This document shows positions 61,850 to 64,000 of a stretch of 64,000 bases of DNA, piece after piece. The notes beneath the pieces are model-generated. The model worked only from the letters and a program-made list of their open reading frames with translations, was not told where the DNA came from and ran no database searches. How positions within the stretch are numbered: position 1 is the stretch's first letter; each line of letters begins with the position of its first letter. The translations under genes and the position numbers were made by a program. The DNA is from Rhodococcoides corynebacterioides. GTDB taxonomy: Bacteria; Actinomycetota; Actinomycetes; Mycobacteriales; Mycobacteriaceae. The stretch covers positions 248,001-312,000 of the forward strand of contig NZ_JABUBU010000001.1 of assembly GCF_019834675.1 (NCBI RefSeq), read 5' to 3'.

Positions 61850-61945
61850 GGGCCTCCCTCGAGTCGCTCGAGTGTGACCCCCATCATACCAACTACGTGT
61901 TGCGTCGATGTTTCGATCGTCGAAAAACTGTCATAAGCCGCACGG
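61850..61945. promoter_or_regulatory. AraC promoter region with inverted repeats
   Basis: Holds the AraC -10 TATGAT (61888-61883), TTTCGA-TCG-TCGAAA (61911-61925) and CTCGAG-TCG-CTCGAG near 61859-61873, plus TTGCGT-N18-AAAACT (61900-61929) similar to the site at 54210-54238. The inverted repeats are candidate regulator sites or the 3' hairpin of the ThDP gene; which is not decidable by eye. Confidence 0.4.
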
Positions 61946-63646
61946 TCAGTGGCCCCGGAATGCCTCCGCGAGCCACCAGGCGCCGCCGTCGGGCGCGATC
62001 TTGGCGTCGATGACCAGAACACCCTGCGGGGATCGGAGCCACTCCGCGACCGGCGCGAGGTCCGCCGTCGTCCGCACGGTGACTCCCGTGGCGCCGTAGC
62101 CGCGCGCCACCGCGGCGATGTCGACGTCCGGGAACGTGACCGTCGACAGATCGACGTCGTCGGCGTGGTCCGGGCCCGCGAAGTGGTGCACCTCGGCGCC
62201 GTACGCGGCGTCGTCGTACACCGCGATCACCAGCGGAGTGCCCAGCCGCACCGCCGTCTCGAGCTCGGCGATCCCCATGAGGAACCCGCCGTCACCGGTG
62301 CCGATCACGGGCAGTCGATCGGGGCGGGTGAGCGCCGCGCCGAGTCCGCTGGCAAGGCCCAGGCCGATCGACTGGAAGGCCTGCGTGAAGCAGAACGAGT
62401 GGTGATCGGGCACACGCAGGTACGTCGACGGGTACCCCATGAAGTTCCCCGAGTCGATCGCCACCAGTCGTTCCGCCGGCAGCAGCCGGTCCAGTTCGGC
62501 CGAGAACACCCGCGGATCGATCGTGTCCGCGGTGGACAGATTCTCGGTGGGGGTGTCGTTCCACCACCGGCGCTCCGCGAGGCGGGCCGACACCTCCGCC
62601 GTCCGGTAGCGCTGCGCGGTGTCACCGACGGCAGCCAGGACGTCGGCGGCCGTCGCCCGGCAGTCCCCGTGGATGCCCAGCGTCACCGGGCGGTGGGCGC
62701 CGAGGGCCTCGGCGGTGTCGTCGATCTGCACCACGCGGGTGTTCTCCCCGATGAGGGAGCCGTGCCGCATCGTCCACATGTTGAGCGCGCACCCCCACCC
62801 CACGATCAGGTCGGCGTTCGAGATCAATTCGGCCGTCAGCGGTGCGGAGAATCCGCCCGAGATGCCGAGATCGAACTCGTGCCCGCGGAAGAGGCCGTTC
62901 GCGACGGCCGACGTGGCCACCAGCGCGCCGACGCGATCGGCCAGCGCGGCGATCTCGTCGCCCGCGTTCCGCCCACCGCGGCCGGCGACGAAGACCGGTC
63001 GCTCCGACTCGTCGATCAGCCGAACGAGCTCCCGCACGGCCGAGTCCGCCGGCCGCACCGGGGCGGGGGCGACGGGTCGGCGCACCGTCGTCGTCTCGGG
63101 GGCCGGCGACGCCTGCACGTCGAGCGGCAGGCTCACCACGACGGTGCGGCGACCGTGCACCGCGGTCTGCCAGGCCCGGGTGACGTCCGCGACCGCCGTC
63201 TCGGCGGAGTGCACGCGCTCGGGCACCGCGCCCACGGACAGGGCCAGCGCGTCCTGATCGATGCGGAAGTTCGACAGGCGGCTCGATGCCGCCACGTCCG
63301 CGGTGAGCACGATCATCGGCGTTCGACTCTTGGCCGCCTCGCCTATTCCGGTGACGGCGTTGGTCAGTCCGCATCCCTGGTGCAGGGTGAGGACGCCCGG
63401 GTGCGCGGAGAAGCGGCTGTAGCCGTCGGCCATCGACGCCGCGCCGCCCTCGTGTCGGGCCGCGGTGAACGGCACGCCGCGTGCGATCAGGGCGTTGGTG
63501 ACGGCGAAGTTGCCGCTGCCCACCACCCCGAACGCGTGGCCGACACCGAGCTCGGTCAGTACCTGCGCGACGACGTCGGCGACCGTGGCGGTGGGCACCG
63601 CGGTGGGCGCAGCGGTGGGCACGGCCGTTGCCGTCGCGGTGCTCAC
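61946..63646 (-). CDS. Thiamine-diphosphate-dependent enzyme (acetolactate synthase/benzoylformate decarboxylase-like)
   Basis: 566 residues. An Ala/Thr/Pro-rich N-terminus (ATATAVPTAAPTAVPTA) precedes the PYR domain with catalytic E66 (AARHEGGAASMADGYSR), the central domain, and the PP domain GTGDGGFLMGIAELETAVRLGTPLVIAVYDDAAYGAEVHH. The GDG-N metal motif has Asp-Asp (YDDAAYG) where most have Asn, which can still bind Mg. Not a classical IlvB: no IlvN partner, and HHFAGPDHADDVDLS resembles aryl-glyoxylate or oxo-acid decarboxylases. GTG 63646 overlaps the cyclase stop by 4 bases. Confidence 0.85.
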   Translation of the reverse strand: MSTATATAVPTAAPTAVPTATVADVVAQVLTELGVGHAFGVVGSGNFAVTNALIARGVPFTAARHEGGAASMADGYSRFSAHPGVLTLHQGCGLTNAVTGIGEAAKSRTPMIVLTADVAASSRLSNFRIDQDALALSVGAVPERVHSAETAVADVTRAWQTAVHGRRTVVVSLPLDVQASPAPETTTVRRPVAPAPVRPADSAVRELVRLIDESERPVFVAGRGGRNAGDEIAALADRVGALVATSAVANGLFRGHEFDLGISGGFSAPLTAELISNADLIVGWGCALNMWTMRHGSLIGENTRVVQIDDTAEALGAHRPVTLGIHGDCRATAADVLAAVGDTAQRYRTAEVSARLAERRWWNDTPTENLSTADTIDPRVFSAELDRLLPAERLVAIDSGNFMGYPSTYLRVPDHHSFCFTQAFQSIGLGLASGLGAALTRPDRLPVIGTGDGGFLMGIAELETAVRLGTPLVIAVYDDAAYGAEVHHFAGPDHADDVDLSTVTFPDVDIAAVARGYGATGVTVRTTADLAPVAEWLRSPQGVLVIDAKIAPDGGAWWLAEAFRGH

Positions 63647-64000
63647 GCCGCCCCCGGCACGAACGCGAGCACGCGTGCGGGCGAGCCGGTTCCGCCGACG
63701 ATCGGCAGCGGGGAGGCCACCAGGACGGCCCCGGTCGCAGGCAGTCGGTCGAGGTTCTGCAGCTGCGTCAGGCCGTACTTGTCGGCGCCGAGCAGGTGGT
63801 AGTGCACCGGGAACATCGGGTCCATGCCGCCCGCCTGGCCGGCGTCGACCCCGACGGTCTCGACGGCGAATCCGGTGATCGACGACGCCGCCAGCCACTC
63901 GGCGCCGGCCACGGAGACCCCGGGGGTGTGCGGGCCGGAGTCGTCGGCGTTGAGGAACGCGTCGGCGTCGTGGTTGCGGGCACTCCAGCCGGTCCGGAAG
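63643..64000 (-). CDS. Cyclase-family hydrolase (kynurenine formamidase/isatin hydrolase-like), 5' end outside window
   Basis: C-terminal 118 residues of a PF04199-type metal-dependent amide or lactone hydrolase: FRTGWSARNHDADAFLN, SGPHTPGVSVAGAEWLAASSITGF, AVETVGVDAGQAGG, FPVHYHLLGADKYGLTQLQNLDRLPATGAVLVASPLPIVGGTGSPARVLAFVP. The frame is open to the window edge; the N-terminal HxGTHxDxPxH metal site lies beyond it. Coupled to the ThDP enzyme. Family members hydrolyse N-formylkynurenine or isatin; which applies here cannot be read from this part. Confidence 0.85.
   Translation of the reverse strand, partial: FRTGWSARNHDADAFLNADDSGPHTPGVSVAGAEWLAASSITGFAVETVGVDAGQAGGMDPMFPVHYHLLGADKYGLTQLQNLDRLPATGAVLVASPLPIVGGTGSPARVLAFVPGAA

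Noticed and set aside
61946-63646. ThDP enzyme as acetolactate synthase IlvB
   Set aside because: No regulatory-subunit gene, altered metal motif and coupling to a cyclase-family hydrolase argue for another oxo-acid substrate.

Overview
The window comes from the chromosome of a GC-rich, mycolic-acid-type actinobacterium, most like Rhodococcus. Codon use is uniformly G/C-ending and GTG starts are frequent. Many genes have no Shine-Dalgarno but a TANNNT box 6-7 bases before the start codon, the usual sign of leaderless transcripts. From memory, gene content and order resemble the Mycobacterium tuberculosis interval from about Rv0858c (dapC) through ercc3, rpfA, cspB, an NCS2/MarR/MFS group, sepH, serC, citA, pdxH and gltA to prrA/prrB, with local insertions. 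I saw no rRNA, tRNA, prophage, insertion sequence or CRISPR array.

Layout. 1-2.5 kb: end of a short-chain dehydrogenase, the ohr/ohrR peroxide-defence pair and a DUF1206 membrane protein. 2.5-8.9 kb: DAHP synthase behind an aromatic leader peptide, an AlkB-type dioxygenase, a GMC oxidoreductase, an AraC regulator coupled to a DapC-like aminotransferase, and a DUF3239 protein. 9-16.5 kb: XPB helicase with its WYL/helicase-associated partner, an Rpf cell-wall enzyme under a ydaO-type (c-di-AMP) riboswitch, a GT87 mannosyltransferase and YccF. 16.6-24.3 kb: CspB, DUF2771/MFS, a glutaminyl-cyclase-like lipoprotein, then an overlapping operon DUF3027 - sacsin-like ATPase - PAP2 phosphatase, and a hidden 48-residue protein. 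24.5-32.9 kb: DUF2530, purine permease, MarR/MFS, Eis acetyltransferase, rRNA methyltransferase, DUF6928, SepH and SerC.

33-34.3 kb: a DUF559 nuclease gene bracketed by long near-palindromes with the same core, the most element-like object here. 34.4-43.3 kb: two citrate synthases (citA, gltA) enclosing pdxH/MFS, an NAD(P)-dependent epimerase and TetR regulator sharing three palindromic operators, a CPBP protease and a sugar epimerase/PfkB kinase pair. 43.3-47 kb: a GntR-controlled nitrilase/transporter/DUF2848 catabolic cluster. 47-50.9 kb: FKBP, the PrrB/PrrA two-component system and photolyase.

50.9-64 kb is a catabolic region: a PrpE-like acyl-CoA synthetase, PaaX regulator, RidA, then a tightly overlapping operon FAH hydrolase - cupin - TesB thioesterase - aminobenzoate/benzoate-CoA ligase - fused FAD monooxygenase/Old Yellow Enzyme - hotdog thioesterase, followed by an AraC regulator, a ThDP enzyme and a cyclase-family hydrolase. 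The fused enzyme and ligase point to activation of anthranilate or salicylate to its CoA thioester and dearomatisation. The flanking cyclase/ThDP pair would suit an upstream isatin/isatinate-type branch. That pathway is inference. Few transcription terminators are visible, and many convergent genes overlap at their 3' ends.
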